Shown here one piece after another: positions 9,603 through 20,659 of a stretch of 64,000 nucleotides of DNA. The DNA is from Aeromicrobium sp. Root344 (GTDB lineage: Bacteria > Actinomycetota > Actinomycetes > Propionibacteriales > Nocardioidaceae). The position numbers and the translations under genes are program-made. Every line of letters starts with the position of its first letter. Position 1 is the stretch's first letter. The stretch covers positions 2,804,852 to 2,868,851 of the forward strand of contig NZ_LMDH01000001.1 in NCBI RefSeq assembly GCF_001425755.1, given 5' to 3'. The notes under the pieces were generated by a model. That model worked only from the letters and a program-made list of their open reading frames with translations, was not told the origin of the DNA and searched no databases.

Positions 9603-12173
9603 TCAGTCGACGAGCGCGGGCGTGGCCTCGACCGTGAAGCCATCGACGGCCTCGTCGGCGACGTAGGTCGGCTCCACGACGACCCGGCCCGCGGCGAGCA
9701 CATCGCCGATCGCGAGCCGCACCAGGTCGAGCCGGGCCTTGGTCGCGCTGATCGTCAGGCTGCTGATCTCGGTCTTCTGGCTGACCTTGGCGGTCGACTT
9801 CGCACCGCGGATGTCGGCCAGGACCGACGCGGCAGAGCTCAGCAGCGCCGGATCGTGACTGCCGGTGGCCAGGTCGACGTCGTTGACCGGCCACGCCGAG
9901 CGGTGGATCGAGCCCTCCTGCCACCACGACCAGACCTCCTCGGTCACGTAGGGCAGGAACGGGGCGAGCAGGCGCAGCTGCACCGAGAGCGCGAGCACGA
10001 ACGCGCTGCGCGCCGACTGTCCGCCGGCGTCGTCGCGGCGTGACCGCTCCTTGACGAGCTCGAGGTAGTCGTCGCAGAAGTCCCAGAAGAACTTCTCGGC
10101 GACCTCGAGGGCGGTCGCGTAGTCGTACTCCTCGAACCGCGCGGTGGCCTCGTCGACGACGAGCCGCAGGCGGCTGAGCATCGCGAGGTCGATCGCCTCG
10201 GTGACGCGGGCCGGATCGAGGTCGCTCGCGCCCGCACCCAGGCCGTAGGCCTCCTCGGACGCAAGCACGAACTTGCTGGCGTTGAGGACCTTCATCGCGA
10301 GGCGGCGACCGACCTTCATCTGTGCCTCGTCGAACGGCGAGTCGGCGCCGGGCCTCGCACCGGCTGCACGCCAGCGGACCGCGTCGGCGCCGTACTTGTC
10401 GAGGATCTCGTCGGGGACGACGACATTGCCCTTGGACTTGCTCATCTTCTTGCGGTCGGGGTCGACGACGAAGCCCGACAGGGCAGCGTGAGTCCACGGC
10501 GCCACACCGTGCTCGAGGTGAGCGCGCACGATCGACGAGAACAGCCACGTGCGGATGATGTCGTGGCCCTGGGGGCGCAGGTCCATCGGGAACGTCCGCT
10601 CGAACAGGTCGGGGTCGCGCTCCCAGCCGCAGATGATCTGCGGCGTCAGCGACGACGTCGCCCAGGTGTCGAGGACGTCGGGGTCGGCGAGGAAGCCGCC
10701 GGGCTCACCGCGCTGCGACTCGGTGAAGCCGGGCGGGACCTCGGACGACGGGTCCACCGGCAGGCTCGCCTCGTCGGCGAGGATCGGGTCGTCGTAGTCG
10801 GGCTCGCCGTCGGCATCGAGGCGGTACCAGACCGGGAACGGGATGCCGAAGAAGCGCTGACGCGAGACGAGCCAGTCGCCGTTGAGCCCCTCGATCCAGT
10901 TGGTCAGGCGGGACTGCATGTAGGCCGGCACCCAGTCGATCTCGTCCCCGCGAGCCACGAGCTTCTGGCGCAGGTCGGCGTCGCGGCCGCCGTTGGTGAT
11001 GTACCACTGGCGCGTCGAGACGATCTCGAGCGGCTTGTCGCCGCGCTCGTAGAAGTTGGCCATGCGCTGCGTGGGCGTCGGCTCGCCGTCCAGGTCGCCC
11101 GTCTCGCGCAGCGCGGCGACGACGGCCTCACGGGCGGAGAACGTGGTCTTGCCGGCGATCTCCTCGTAGCGGCTCACCCCGTCAGCGGTGATCCAGTCCG
11201 GCGTCTCGCGGAGGACGCGACCGTCGCGGCCGATGATCGTCCGGTTGGGCAGCTGCAGCTCGCGCCACCACTGCACGTCGGTGAGGTCGCCGAACGTGCA
11301 CGACATCACGATGCCGGACCCCTTCTCGGGGTCGGCGAGGGCGTGCGCGACGACGGGCACCTCGACGCCGTAGAGGGGGGACGTCACGGTGGTGCCGAAC
11401 AGTGGCTGATAGCGCTCGTCGTCAGGATGGGCGATCAGCGCGACGCACGCCGCGATGAGCTCGGGCCGGGTCGTCTCGATGACGACGGGGGAGTCGCTGC
11501 CATGGAACGCCACCCGGTGGTAGGCGCCGGGATATTCGCGAGCCTCGAGCTCGGCCTGCGCGACGGCGGTCTGGTAGGTCACGTCCCAGAGCGTCGGGGC
11601 GTCCTGCTGGTAGGCCTCGCCGCGGGCGACGTTGCGCAGGAACGCGCGCTGCGAGACGACCTGGGAGGCATTGCCGATCGTCGTGTACTGCTGCGACCAG
11701 TCGACGCTGAGGCCCAGCGTGCGCCAGAGCTGCTCGAAGACCTTCTCGTCCTCTTCGACGAGCTCGTTGCACAGCTCGACGAAGTTGCGGCGGCTGATCG
11801 GGATCTGCCGCTTGGCGTCGGGCTTCTCAGGTGGGGTGAAGTCGGGGTCGTACGGCAGCGAGGGGTCGCAGCGGACACCGTAGAAGTTCTGGACCCGGCG
11901 CTCGGTCGGGAGACCGTTGTCGTCCCAGCCCATGGGGTAGAAGACCTCCTTGCCGCGCATGCGCTGGTAGCGCGCGATGAGGTCGGTGTGGGTGTAGGAG
12001 AACACGTGGCCGACGTGGAGCGAGCCCGAGACGGTCGGCGGGGGAGTGTCGATCGAGAAGATCTCGTCGCGGGTCTTCGTACGGTCGAACGTGTAGGTGC
12101 CCAGCTCGGCCCAACGGGCGGACCAGGTGGCCTCGAGGCCTTCGAGGACGGGCTTCTCCGGGACTGTGTTCAC
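9603..12173 (-). CDS. valS: Valyl-tRNA synthetase
   Basis: 856 residues from the GTG at 12173. Class I aminoacyl-tRNA synthetase that charges tRNA-Val and edits mischarged threonine. The HIGH motif appears as HVGH (residues 53-56) and the KMSKS loop is intact (576-580, KKMSKSKGN); the editing domain lies between them and the anticodon-binding and coiled-coil regions follow. A TTG three codons upstream is possible, but it would overlap the TAGACT hexamer, so the GTG eight bases after that hexamer is preferred. Convergent with cydB; the MMPL gene lies upstream on the same strand, separated by a strong hairpin. Confidence 0.96.
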   Translation of the reverse strand: MNTVPEKPVLEGLEATWSARWAELGTYTFDRTKTRDEIFSIDTPPPTVSGSLHVGHVFSYTHTDLIARYQRMRGKEVFYPMGWDDNGLPTERRVQNFYGVRCDPSLPYDPDFTPPEKPDAKRQIPISRRNFVELCNELVEEDEKVFEQLWRTLGLSVDWSQQYTTIGNASQVVSQRAFLRNVARGEAYQQDAPTLWDVTYQTAVAQAELEAREYPGAYHRVAFHGSDSPVVIETTRPELIAACVALIAHPDDERYQPLFGTTVTSPLYGVEVPVVAHALADPEKGSGIVMSCTFGDLTDVQWWRELQLPNRTIIGRDGRVLRETPDWITADGVSRYEEIAGKTTFSAREAVVAALRETGDLDGEPTPTQRMANFYERGDKPLEIVSTRQWYITNGGRDADLRQKLVARGDEIDWVPAYMQSRLTNWIEGLNGDWLVSRQRFFGIPFPVWYRLDADGEPDYDDPILADEASLPVDPSSEVPPGFTESQRGEPGGFLADPDVLDTWATSSLTPQIICGWERDPDLFERTFPMDLRPQGHDIIRTWLFSSIVRAHLEHGVAPWTHAALSGFVVDPDRKKMSKSKGNVVVPDEILDKYGADAVRWRAAGARPGADSPFDEAQMKVGRRLAMKVLNASKFVLASEEAYGLGAGASDLDPARVTEAIDLAMLSRLRLVVDEATARFEEYDYATALEVAEKFFWDFCDDYLELVKERSRRDDAGGQSARSAFVLALSVQLRLLAPFLPYVTEEVWSWWQEGSIHRSAWPVNDVDLATGSHDPALLSSAASVLADIRGAKSTAKVSQKTEISSLTISATKARLDLVRLAIGDVLAAGRVVVEPTYVADEAVDGFTVEATPALVD

Positions 12174-12181
12174 AGCAGGCA

Positions 12182-12187
12182 AGTCTA
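12182..12187 (-). promoter_or_regulatory. -10 hexamer TAGACT before valS
   Basis: On the minus strand TAGACT ends 8 bases before the valS GTG at 12173, consistent with a leaderless or nearly leaderless transcript. It argues against the TTG start at 12182. Confidence 0.45.
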
Positions 12188-12212
12188 GGCGGGGCGGGTG
12201 AGTGCCCAGGCA

Positions 12213-12250
12213 TCGGCGTCGCGGGCCACCGAGGTGACCCGCGACGCCGA
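12213..12250 (-). terminator. Hairpin terminator after the MMPL gene
   Basis: Inverted repeat with a 13-base outer stem (12213-12225 with 12238-12250) and an inner CACC/GGTG stem. It lies just past the stop of the minus-strand MMPL gene and before the valS promoter. There is no T-run, as is common in high-GC actinobacteria. Confidence 0.6.
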
Positions 12251-12260
12251 CGTGCGGGTG

Positions 12261-14378
12261 CTAGGCCCCCACCGGGGACTTGATGACGTCGTCACCTGCC
12301 GGGCTGACCGGGACGTCCTCCTTGTGGGCCAGCTTGCTGGGCCACCAGATGTGCCGGCCGATGTCCAGGTTGAGCGCCGTCACGAGCACCGAACGCACGA
12401 TGATCGTGTCGAGCAGGACACCGACCGCGACCGTGAAGCCGAGCTCCGCGAGGAACACGATCGGGATCGAGCCCAGCGCCGCGAACGTGCCGGCCAGCAC
12501 CAGGCCGGCCGAGGTGATCACGCCGCCCGTGGCGCCGAGGCCGATCAACGCTCCTCGTCGGGTGCCGTGCCGCAACGACTCCTCCCTGACTCGCGTCATG
12601 AGGAAGATGTTGTAGTCGATGCCCAGCGCCACCAGGAACACGAACGCGAACAACGGGAACGAGGAGTCCGCGCCGGCGAAGTCGAACACGTGCCGGAACA
12701 CGAGCGCACCGATGCCCAGGGCCGCACCGAACGACAGCACCACGGTGCCGAGCAGGATCAACGGCGCCGTCAACGCCCTCAACAGGAGCGCCAGGATGAG
12801 GAACACCGCGACCAGGACGATCGGGATGATCAGCTTGTTGTCAGCCGCGGACGCCGACTGCACGTCCTTGTTGACCGCCGTGTTGCCGCCGACCAGTGCG
12901 TCGGCGCCAGGCACCTTGTGCACCGCGTCGCGGACCCGGTCGACCGTGTCGAACGCCTGGGTGGAGTCCGGCGCCGACGTCAGCGTGCCTTCGAGGTAGG
13001 CGACGCCCTTGCCGGTGCCCTTGACCTCGACACTGGCCGGGTCGATGCCGTCGACCGACGCGAACGCCGTCTTGACGGCATCTGCGTGATCAGCCTTGGT
13101 GATGACCGCAACCGGCGAGCCGGCTCCGCCGTCGAAGTGCTTGGCCAGCTCCTTGTCAGCCGTGATCGACGGCTGGGTCTTGGTGAAGCTGTCGGCGTTG
13201 CTCATGCCGTTGGCATCGAGCTGGAAGATGCCCAGCGAGAAGCCGCCGAGGATCATGGCCGTGACGATCCAGACGAACCGGGGCTTCTTGGAGATGCCGC
13301 GACCGACCCGGCCCCAGATGCCGGACTCGTTGCGCTCCGGGTCGCCGAAGTGCGGGATGAACGGCCAGAACACCCAGCGGCCGAAGATCACCAGCAGAGC
13401 GGGCAGCAGGACCATCATCATCAGGAGTGCCATGACGATGCCCGCCGCGGTCACCGGACCGAGGCTGCTGGTCGAGTTCATCTGGGCGAACATCAGGCAC
13501 AGCAGGCCGATGATCACGGTCGCACCGCTGGCGATGATGGCCGGTCCGGCGCGGTGCAGGGCGTGCGCCATCGCCTCGTGACGGTCGGAGTAGTGGCGCA
13601 GCTCCTCGCGATAGCGGGCCACGAGCAGCAAGGCGTAGTCGATGCCGGCACCCAAGGTCAGGATGCTCAGGATCGCCGCGCTCTGTCCGTTGACCGTGAG
13701 GCCGAAGCCCTTGGCCAGGAGGTAGACGAAGCCCTGGGCAGTCAGGACGCTCGCGACGCCGCAGAGCAACGGGATCAGCCACAGCACGGGGCTGCGGTAG
13801 GTCAGCAGCAGCAGGATCACGACGACGCCCAGTGCGGAGAACAGCAGGATGCCGTCGATGCCCGCGAACGCCTTGGCCTGGTCAGCGCCCAGTGCGGCCG
13901 GACCGGCGATCTTGACGTCCAGCCCGTTGGAGTCCTTCTCGGCGACCTTGCGGATGTCCTTGACGGCATCGGGCAGCTTGTCCCAGCCATCCTCGTCCAT
14001 CGTGATCGTCGGGATGACCTGGAGCGCCTTGCCGTCCTTGGACGGGATCGGACCGACGACGTCCTTGTCGACCAGCTTGACGTCGGCGAACGCCGCCGCG
14101 TCGGCCTTGGCCTTGGCCAGGTCAGCCGGCGTGATGCCGGAGTCGCGGACGTAGAGCACGACCGCGGGGGCGCTGTTGGGGTCCGAGAATGCCTCGGACT
14201 TGTTGATGACCTGCGTCGACTCGGCATCGCCAGGAAGCCACGACCCGATGTCGTTCTCCTGGATGCTGGTGAGCTTGAATCCCAGGATCGCCATGACGGC
14301 GATGAAGATGAGTGAGACGACCAAAGTGACCCACTTGGCCCAGCGGTGGGCGATCCAGCCCGCGATCTGGCGGTTCAT
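12261..14378 (-). CDS. MMPL-family RND transporter
   Basis: 705 residues from the ATG at 14378, preceded by a strong ribosome-binding site (GAGGAGAACT). Architecture is that of an RND/MMPL exporter: a membrane helix at about residues 16-36, a large extracytoplasmic loop, a first block of five to six helices (around LLFSALGVVVILLLL and GAGIDYALLLVARYREEL), a second extracytoplasmic domain, and a second helix block (LVALGIDYNIFLMTRVREE). The GxxxDY segments hold the proton-relay aspartates. It belongs to the YdfJ-like MMPL group that exports lipids or drugs; the substrate is unknown. It is divergent from folC and inserted between valS and folC, which adjoin in mycobacteria. The 129-base upstream region shows no regulator site I can name. 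Confidence 0.88.
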   Translation of the reverse strand: MNRQIAGWIAHRWAKWVTLVVSLIFIAVMAILGFKLTSIQENDIGSWLPGDAESTQVINKSEAFSDPNSAPAVVLYVRDSGITPADLAKAKADAAAFADVKLVDKDVVGPIPSKDGKALQVIPTITMDEDGWDKLPDAVKDIRKVAEKDSNGLDVKIAGPAALGADQAKAFAGIDGILLFSALGVVVILLLLTYRSPVLWLIPLLCGVASVLTAQGFVYLLAKGFGLTVNGQSAAILSILTLGAGIDYALLLVARYREELRHYSDRHEAMAHALHRAGPAIIASGATVIIGLLCLMFAQMNSTSSLGPVTAAGIVMALLMMMVLLPALLVIFGRWVFWPFIPHFGDPERNESGIWGRVGRGISKKPRFVWIVTAMILGGFSLGIFQLDANGMSNADSFTKTQPSITADKELAKHFDGGAGSPVAVITKADHADAVKTAFASVDGIDPASVEVKGTGKGVAYLEGTLTSAPDSTQAFDTVDRVRDAVHKVPGADALVGGNTAVNKDVQSASAADNKLIIPIVLVAVFLILALLLRALTAPLILLGTVVLSFGAALGIGALVFRHVFDFAGADSSFPLFAFVFLVALGIDYNIFLMTRVREESLRHGTRRGALIGLGATGGVITSAGLVLAGTFAALGSIPIVFLAELGFTVAVGVLLDTIIVRSVLVTALNLDIGRHIWWPSKLAHKEDVPVSPAGDDVIKSPVGA

Positions 14379-14507
14379 AGTTCTCCTCGGGTGAGCGTCC
14401 GATCGGGACGCGAGACACGGTGACAACATCATGACGTAATGCACCGACAAATGTGACATAGGTGGTGCCCCTGATCGTCCCCTGATGTCCTGCGACAATG
14501 GACGACG
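14379..14507 (+). promoter_or_regulatory. Divergent promoter region of the MMPL gene and folC
   Basis: 129 bases, less GC-rich than the flanks around 14425-14465. On the plus side GACAAT (14494-14499) ends 8 bases before the folC ATG and may be its -10. No clear -10/-35 pair is visible for the minus-strand MMPL gene. Confidence 0.35.
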
Positions 14508-15845
14508 ATGACAGTCACCTACGCGGAGGTCGAGCGCGCGCTCCTCGGCCGGTGGCCCGAGACACGTCTCGAGCCGTCCCTCGACCGGATCGCCGCCATC
14601 TGCCGACTCCTCGGAGATCCGCAGCGTGCCTATCCGGTCATCCACCTCACCGGCACCAACGGCAAGACCTCGACGAGTCGCATGGTCGACACGCTCCTGC
14701 GGGCCCTCGACCTGCGCACGGGCCGGTTCACGAGTCCCCACCTGCAGTCGATGACCGAGCGCATCTGTCTCGACGGCGTGCCGCTGTCCGAGGAGCTGTT
14801 CGTCGACGCGTTCGCCGACGTCGCCGCGTACGCCCAGATCGTCGACGACTCGTCGGAGCACCCGCTCTCGTACTTCGAGATGATCACCGCCATGGCGTTC
14901 GCGGCTTTCGCCGACGCGCCGGTCGACGCAGCGGTGATCGAGGTCGGCATGGGCGGGTCGTGGGACGCGACCAACGTCGCCGACGGCCAGGTCGCGGTCA
15001 TCACGCCGATCGGCGTCGACCACGAGCGCTACCTCGGCGACCGTCCCGAGATCATCGCGGTCGAGAAGGCCGGCATCATCAAGCCCGGCTCCCACGTCGT
15101 CGTCGCGCAGCAGGAGGACGCCGTGATGGACGTCCTGATGCGTCGCGCGGTCGACGTCGGTGCGATCGCGTTGCGCGAGGGCGTCGACTTCGGCGTCAAC
15201 CACCGCACGACGGCGGTCGGCGGCCAGCAGATCGACCTGCAGGGCGTTGCGTCGGCCTACTCCGACATCTTCCTGCCGTTGCACGGAGCGCACCAGGCGC
15301 ACAACGCGGCGTACGCCTTGGCGGCCGTCGAGGCTTTCACCGGCACCAAGGAGCTCGACCCCGACCTCGTGCGCGAGGCATTCGCCCAGGTCACCTCGCC
15401 GGGCCGGCTGGAGGTCGTACGCCGCAGCCCCACCGTGCTGCTCGACGCGGCGCACAACCCGCACGGTGCTGAGGCGACGGTCGAGGCCGTGCAGGACGCG
15501 TTCACGTTCAGCCCCCTGATCGGCGTCGTCGGCGTCATGGCGGACAAGGACGTCGAGGAGATGCTGCGCCGGTTCGAGCCCGTCATGGCCGAGATCGTCT
15601 GCACCCAGAACAGCACCCCTCGATCGATGCCCGCAGCGGAGCTGGCCGAGATGGCCGAGGACATCTTCGGCGCCGAGCGCGTCATCCTCGTGCCGCGGCT
15701 CGACGACGCGATCGAGCGGGCCGTGGCCATGGCCGACTCCGCGGAGGGCAACGAGGACGCGATCGGCAGCGGCGGCGTGCTCATCACCGGTTCGGTCATC
15801 ACCGTCGGGGAGGCGCGAGTGCTGTTCGGGGGGACGCCTTCATGA
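14508..15845 (+). CDS. folC: Bifunctional folylpolyglutamate synthase / dihydrofolate synthase
   Basis: 445 residues. Mur-ligase-fold enzyme that adds glutamate to dihydropteroate and then to folates, using ATP. The P-loop GTNGKTST lies at about residues 49-56, the folate-loop region SPHLQSM follows, and the C-terminal domain has LLDAAHNPHGAEA. A weak hexamer GACAAT 8 bases upstream suggests a short or absent leader. The DUF4233 membrane gene overlaps its stop (ATGA), the standard actinobacterial folC-DUF4233 pair. Confidence 0.95.
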   Translation: MTVTYAEVERALLGRWPETRLEPSLDRIAAICRLLGDPQRAYPVIHLTGTNGKTSTSRMVDTLLRALDLRTGRFTSPHLQSMTERICLDGVPLSEELFVDAFADVAAYAQIVDDSSEHPLSYFEMITAMAFAAFADAPVDAAVIEVGMGGSWDATNVADGQVAVITPIGVDHERYLGDRPEIIAVEKAGIIKPGSHVVVAQQEDAVMDVLMRRAVDVGAIALREGVDFGVNHRTTAVGGQQIDLQGVASAYSDIFLPLHGAHQAHNAAYALAAVEAFTGTKELDPDLVREAFAQVTSPGRLEVVRRSPTVLLDAAHNPHGAEATVEAVQDAFTFSPLIGVVGVMADKDVEEMLRRFEPVMAEIVCTQNSTPRSMPAAELAEMAEDIFGAERVILVPRLDDAIERAVAMADSAEGNEDAIGSGGVLITGSVITVGEARVLFGGTPS

Positions 15846-16183
15846 GGGGCATGTGCTCGGCGATGCTGACCCTCGAGGCCGTCATCCTGGCGCTCGCCGT
15901 CCCCGTGATGATCTCGGTCGAGGACGTCAGCAAGCCGGTGGCGCTGGTCTCGGGCCTCGGCCTCGCCCTGCTCTGCATCCTGACCGCGGGCGCGCTGCGC
16001 CGCCCCCAGGCGTACGTCATCGGGCACGCGATCCAGGTCGGCGCGATCGCGCTGGGATTCCTCGTCACGGTGATGTTCTTCGTCGGCGCGATCTTCGCGG
16101 CGCTGTGGTTCGGCGCCTATTTCGTGGGTCGGCGCATCGAGGAGGACAAGGCCCGCTGGGCCCGCGAGGCCGGCGACGCCTGA
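15842..16183 (+). CDS. DUF4233 membrane protein
   Basis: 113 residues with three to four hydrophobic segments: LTLEAVILALAVPVMIS, ALVSGLGLALLCILTAGAL and a long C-terminal pair from VGAIALGF to FGAYFVG. It fits DUF4233, an uncharacterised actinobacterial family almost always encoded directly after folC (Rv2446c in M. tuberculosis). The ATG overlaps the folC stop. In mycobacteria ndk follows; here 7.6 kb of other genes intervene. Function unknown. Confidence 0.85.
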   Translation: MRGMCSAMLTLEAVILALAVPVMISVEDVSKPVALVSGLGLALLCILTAGALRRPQAYVIGHAIQVGAIALGFLVTVMFFVGAIFAALWFGAYFVGRRIEEDKARWAREAGDA

Positions 16184-16209
16184 GGCGTGTCAGCAACCCC
16201 GTCCCGCGC

Positions 16210-16215
16210 TAGTGT
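16210..16215 (+). promoter_or_regulatory. -10 hexamer TAGTGT before the metallophosphoesterase gene
   Basis: TAGTGT is followed by 7 bases and the ATG at 16223. It gives the downstream pair of genes its own promoter, separate from folC-DUF4233. Confidence 0.45.
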
Positions 16216-16222
16216 CGAGGAC

Positions 16223-16849
16223 ATGGTGCGCGTGTTGGCGGTCGCCGACGAAGAGGTCCCCGCGATGGAGTCGCGGATGCGCGACCTGCAGGTCGACCTC
16301 GTCGTCGCCGCGGGTGACCTGCCCTGGGGCTATCTCGAGTCGCTCATCTCACTCGTCGACGCGCCGGGGGCGTACGTCCCGGGCAACCACGACCCCAGCA
16401 CAGCCGGCGGCAAGGGGCCTCGCGGATTCGTGGACCTCGACGGTCGGGTCGCCACGGTCGGCGGCCTGCGCGTCGCTGGCCTCGGGGGTTGCGTCGTCTA
16501 CAACCGCGGGCTGCACCAGTACACCCAGAAGGAGTACGACCGGCGCGCCGCCAAGCTCCTCAAGAGTGCTCGAGCCGGCGGGCCCGTCGACGTGCTCCTG
16601 ACGCACGCGCCGCCGCTGGGGCTGGGCGACGAGCCTGACGGGCCGCACGTCGGCATCTCCGCGCTGCACGGTGTCCTCGAGGCCTTGCGGCCCGCGTGGC
16701 ACCTGCACGGCCACATCCACCCGTACGGGATGCACAAGCCCGACCGGCAGCTCGGACCCACGACGATCCGCAACGTCATCCCATGGCAGGTCATCGAGAT
16801 CGAGCCGGCATCGGCGCCCGCGGTCGCCGGGCCGGGGAGGCGGGGCTGA
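16223..16849 (+). CDS. Calcineurin-like metallophosphoesterase
   Basis: 208 residues from the ATG at 16223. Metal-ligand motifs are visible: a GD motif in LVVAAGDLPWG, GNHD in YVPGNHDPS, a histidine in LLTHAPPLG, and GHxH in HLHGHIHPY. The usual first DxH motif is altered (AVADEEV), which may change the metal site. Members hydrolyse phosphomono- or diesters; the substrate is unknown. A ParB-like gene follows with a 1-base gap, and a hexamer TAGTGT 7 bases upstream supports the start. Confidence 0.8.
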   Translation: MVRVLAVADEEVPAMESRMRDLQVDLVVAAGDLPWGYLESLISLVDAPGAYVPGNHDPSTAGGKGPRGFVDLDGRVATVGGLRVAGLGGCVVYNRGLHQYTQKEYDRRAAKLLKSARAGGPVDVLLTHAPPLGLGDEPDGPHVGISALHGVLEALRPAWHLHGHIHPYGMHKPDRQLGPTTIRNVIPWQVIEIEPASAPAVAGPGRRG

Positions 16850-16850
16850 C

Positions 16851-17705
16851 GTGATGCGTGACTCGGGCTCGCCACGCGTGGACGCCGAGAGTGACTTCAT
16901 GCGGGCGAGGCGGCACCAGTTCCTCTCGGGACTGGCGGCACGGCTGCGCAACGACACCGACGACGTGGTCCAGTCGCTGTCGTTCGACGAGGTGGTGGAG
17001 GCCCTCGGTCGGCGCGCCGAGCACTACCTCGGCATCAAGGTCATCCCGCTCGACGCGATCGTCGGGTCCGTCGACAAGATGCGCGACTTCGATCGCCGGT
17101 TCCGGCCCACCTCGGCGGTGAGCCGTCAGCGCTGGGAGCGACTGTCACGGGCCAGCCGCACCGGCGAGGTCATCCCGCCGATCGACGTCTACCAGATCGG
17201 TGACTACTACTTCGTACGCGACGGGCATCACCGCGTATCGGTCGCGCGCAGCCTCAAGCTCGAGGTGATCGAGGCGCGCGTCACCGCGATCGAGACGTTC
17301 CTGGCGCCGGTCGGCATCGGCGCGCGGTCCGACCTCGAGCTCAAGTACTGGCGGCGGATCATGCTGCAGCGGGTGCCGTTCACGGGTGAGGCGCGCGCGG
17401 CCGTGGCCGTGGACGACCCGTTCGCGTACGGCGTCATCGCCGAGACGGTCGAGGCGTGGGCGACCCGCACGATGCACGCCGAGGGCACCTACATGGACAA
17501 GCGCACGATGGCCGCACGCTGGTACGCCGAGGAGTTCGCGCCCGTGGTGCAGCTGATCGAGGAGGCCGGGGTGCGCGGCGACGACGAGCGCCCGGCCGAG
17601 GCCTATCTGCGGGTCGCGGGGGAGCGTTATCGGCTGATCCGCGACCACGCGTGGGACGCCGAGATCATGGACGCCGTCCGCCGCAAGGGCAAGAAGCGCC
17701 GCTGA
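16851..17705 (+). CDS. ParB-like nuclease domain protein (chromosomal orphan)
   Basis: 284 residues from GTG 16851 (ATG 16854 is equally possible); the purine-rich GGGGAGG lies 12-15 bases upstream. The middle carries a ParB/Srx-type fold: VIPLDAIVGSVDK, then EVIPPIDVYQIGDYYFVRDGHHRVSVARSL, where the DGHHR segment (usual motif DGxHR) is the nucleotide-binding signature. No ParB HTH or partner ParA is visible, so this is not the chromosome partition ParB. Similar stand-alone proteins of about 280 residues occur across actinobacteria with unknown function. It is likely co-transcribed with the metallophosphoesterase and ends one base before the convergent transporter operon. Confidence 0.75.
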   Translation: MMRDSGSPRVDAESDFMRARRHQFLSGLAARLRNDTDDVVQSLSFDEVVEALGRRAEHYLGIKVIPLDAIVGSVDKMRDFDRRFRPTSAVSRQRWERLSRASRTGEVIPPIDVYQIGDYYFVRDGHHRVSVARSLKLEVIEARVTAIETFLAPVGIGARSDLELKYWRRIMLQRVPFTGEARAAVAVDDPFAYGVIAETVEAWATRTMHAEGTYMDKRTMAARWYAEEFAPVVQLIEEAGVRGDDERPAEAYLRVAGERYRLIRDHAWDAEIMDAVRRKGKKRR

Positions 17706-17706
17706 G

Positions 17707-18870
<1,164 letters not shown>

Positions 18871-18873
18871 GGA

Positions 18874-19719
18874 TCAACCCTTCACTGCGCCGGCGGTCAG
18901 GCCGGCGACGATCTTGCGCTGGAAGAACAGGACGAGGACGACGATGGGGACCGTGGCGACCACGGCGCCCGCGGCCAGCAGCGACGCCGGCCGGTTGAAC
19001 GGGTCTTGACCGACGAAGAACGACAGGGCGGCCGGGATGGGTCGCGCACGTTCGGTCGACGTGAGCGAGATGCCGAAGACGAAGTCGTTCCACGCGAAGA
19101 AGAACGTGAGGATCGCCGCGGTGAAGACGCCGGGCGCCGCCAGCGGGACGATGACCTTGCGGAACGCCTGCCACGCAGTGGCACCGTCGACCTGGGCGGC
19201 CTGCTCCATCTCCCACGGGATCTCGCGGAAGAACGCCGACAGGGTCCAGATCGCCAGCGGCAGCGTGAAGGACATGTAGGGGATGATCAGGCCCAGCCAG
19301 GTGTCGTAGAGGTGGAACGTGCGCCACATGTCGAACAGCGGTCCGACCAGCGAGACGACCGGGAACATCGCGATCACCAGGGCCGTGGTCAGCACGAACT
19401 TCTTGCCCTTGAACTCCAGGCGGGCAATCGCGTAGGCGGCGAGCGTGGCGATGATGACCGACAGGAGCGTGGCGATCAGCGAGATGCCGATCGAGTTGAC
19501 GATGGCGTGCTTGAACTGGCCGTTGTGCAGCACGTCCTTGTAGTTCTGCCACCCTGCGCCGCCGCCGTCGGAGGGGAAGAAGCCGGGGCTGCCATTGGTG
19601 ACCGCCGCCTGCGACTTGAACGACAGGGAGATGATCCACACGACCGGGAGCAGGCACCATGCCAGGATCACGGCCACACCGAGAGCGGTGCCGATCTTGG
19701 ACTTCACGTCGGTCTGCAT
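18874..19719 (-). CDS. Carbohydrate ABC permease, SugB/MalG-like
   Basis: 281 residues with six membrane helices. The EAA coupling-helix motif appears as EMEQAAQVDGATAWQAF with the downstream IVPLAAPG, which docks on the ATPase. The C-terminus FFQRKIVAGLTAGAVKG is very like that of mycobacterial SugB, as I remember it, and so is the central FFREIPWEME segment; this supports a trehalose or alpha-glucoside substrate. It starts 1 base after the MalF-type permease gene. Confidence 0.9.
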   Translation of the reverse strand: MQTDVKSKIGTALGVAVILAWCLLPVVWIISLSFKSQAAVTNGSPGFFPSDGGGAGWQNYKDVLHNGQFKHAIVNSIGISLIATLLSVIIATLAAYAIARLEFKGKKFVLTTALVIAMFPVVSLVGPLFDMWRTFHLYDTWLGLIIPYMSFTLPLAIWTLSAFFREIPWEMEQAAQVDGATAWQAFRKVIVPLAAPGVFTAAILTFFFAWNDFVFGISLTSTERARPIPAALSFFVGQDPFNRPASLLAAGAVVATVPIVVLVLFFQRKIVAGLTAGAVKG

Positions 19720-19720
19720 G

Positions 19721-20659
19721 TCAGTTCTCCTGCCGTGCGTCGGCGAGATCGACCTTGAAGAGCTTGACGATCAAGAAGGCGATGACAAGCACCGACAGGA
19801 ACAGCAGCACCGAAAGGGCCGAGCCGATGCCGAGCTGGAACTGCTCGATCACCTGCCGATAGGTCAGGAACGAGATGGACTCGGTCTTGTTGGCTCCGGC
19901 GGTCATCACGAAGATGTTGTCGAAGATGCGATAGGCGTCGAGGGCTCGGAACAGGACGGCGACCATGATCGCCGCTCGCATGTTGGGCAGGATGACCTTG
20001 TAGAGCCGCTGCCACCACGTGGCTCCGTCGACCCTCGCGGCCTCGAGCATGTCATTGGACACCTGGGCCAGTCCGGCCAGCAGGAGCAGCGACATGAACG
20101 GGGTGGTCTTCCAGATCTCCGACGCCATGATCGCGATGAGCGAGGAGTTCCGTTCCGCGAACCAGTTGAAGTCGGTGTCGATGAACGGCAACCAGCTGTT
20201 GACGAACCCGTTCTGGTAGGAGAACGCGAACTGCCAGGCGAAGCCCGACACGACCGTGATGACGCCGTACGGGATCAGGATCGACGTGCGGATGACGCCG
20301 CGGGCGAAGATGACCTTGTGCATGACCATCGCGAACGCGAAGCCGATGACGAGCTCGAAGGCGACCGTGACGATCATGATGAAGACCGTGGTGAAGGTGT
20401 CGCGCCAGAAGAGCCAGTCAGTCAAGGCAGTCACGTAGTTCTGGAACCCGACGAACTCCTTGTCGTCGGGCGCTGTGAGCGAGTAGTCGAACATCGACAG
20501 GTAGAGGGCTCGCAGCATCGGAAATGCCGTGACCAGCAGCATCAGCACCAGAGCCGGCGCCACGAGCTTGCGCGCCAACGAGTTCTCGGCGCGGGACCGG
20601 TCTGAATCGACCGCCGGCGATTGTTCCGGAGCCGCGTTCTGTATGTACGTCGTACTCAC
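19721..20659 (-). CDS. Carbohydrate ABC permease, SugA/MalF-like
   Basis: 312 residues: a polar N-terminal tail of about 30 residues, then six helices starting at KLVAPALVLMLLVTAFPML. The EAA motif is in MLEAARVDGATWWQRLYKVILPNM. It forms a heterodimeric channel with the SugB-like permease. The start overlaps the stop of the binding-protein gene by 4 bases, so the operon is tightly coupled. Confidence 0.9.
   Translation of the reverse strand: MSTTYIQNAAPEQSPAVDSDRSRAENSLARKLVAPALVLMLLVTAFPMLRALYLSMFDYSLTAPDDKEFVGFQNYVTALTDWLFWRDTFTTVFIMIVTVAFELVIGFAFAMVMHKVIFARGVIRTSILIPYGVITVVSGFAWQFAFSYQNGFVNSWLPFIDTDFNWFAERNSSLIAIMASEIWKTTPFMSLLLLAGLAQVSNDMLEAARVDGATWWQRLYKVILPNMRAAIMVAVLFRALDAYRIFDNIFVMTAGANKTESISFLTYRQVIEQFQLGIGSALSVLLFLSVLVIAFLIVKLFKVDLADARQEN

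Noticed and set aside
16851-17705. Chromosome-partition parB
   Set aside because: No HTH domain, no parA neighbour and no parS-like 16-base palindrome nearby; only the ParB/Srx-like fold segment is present.
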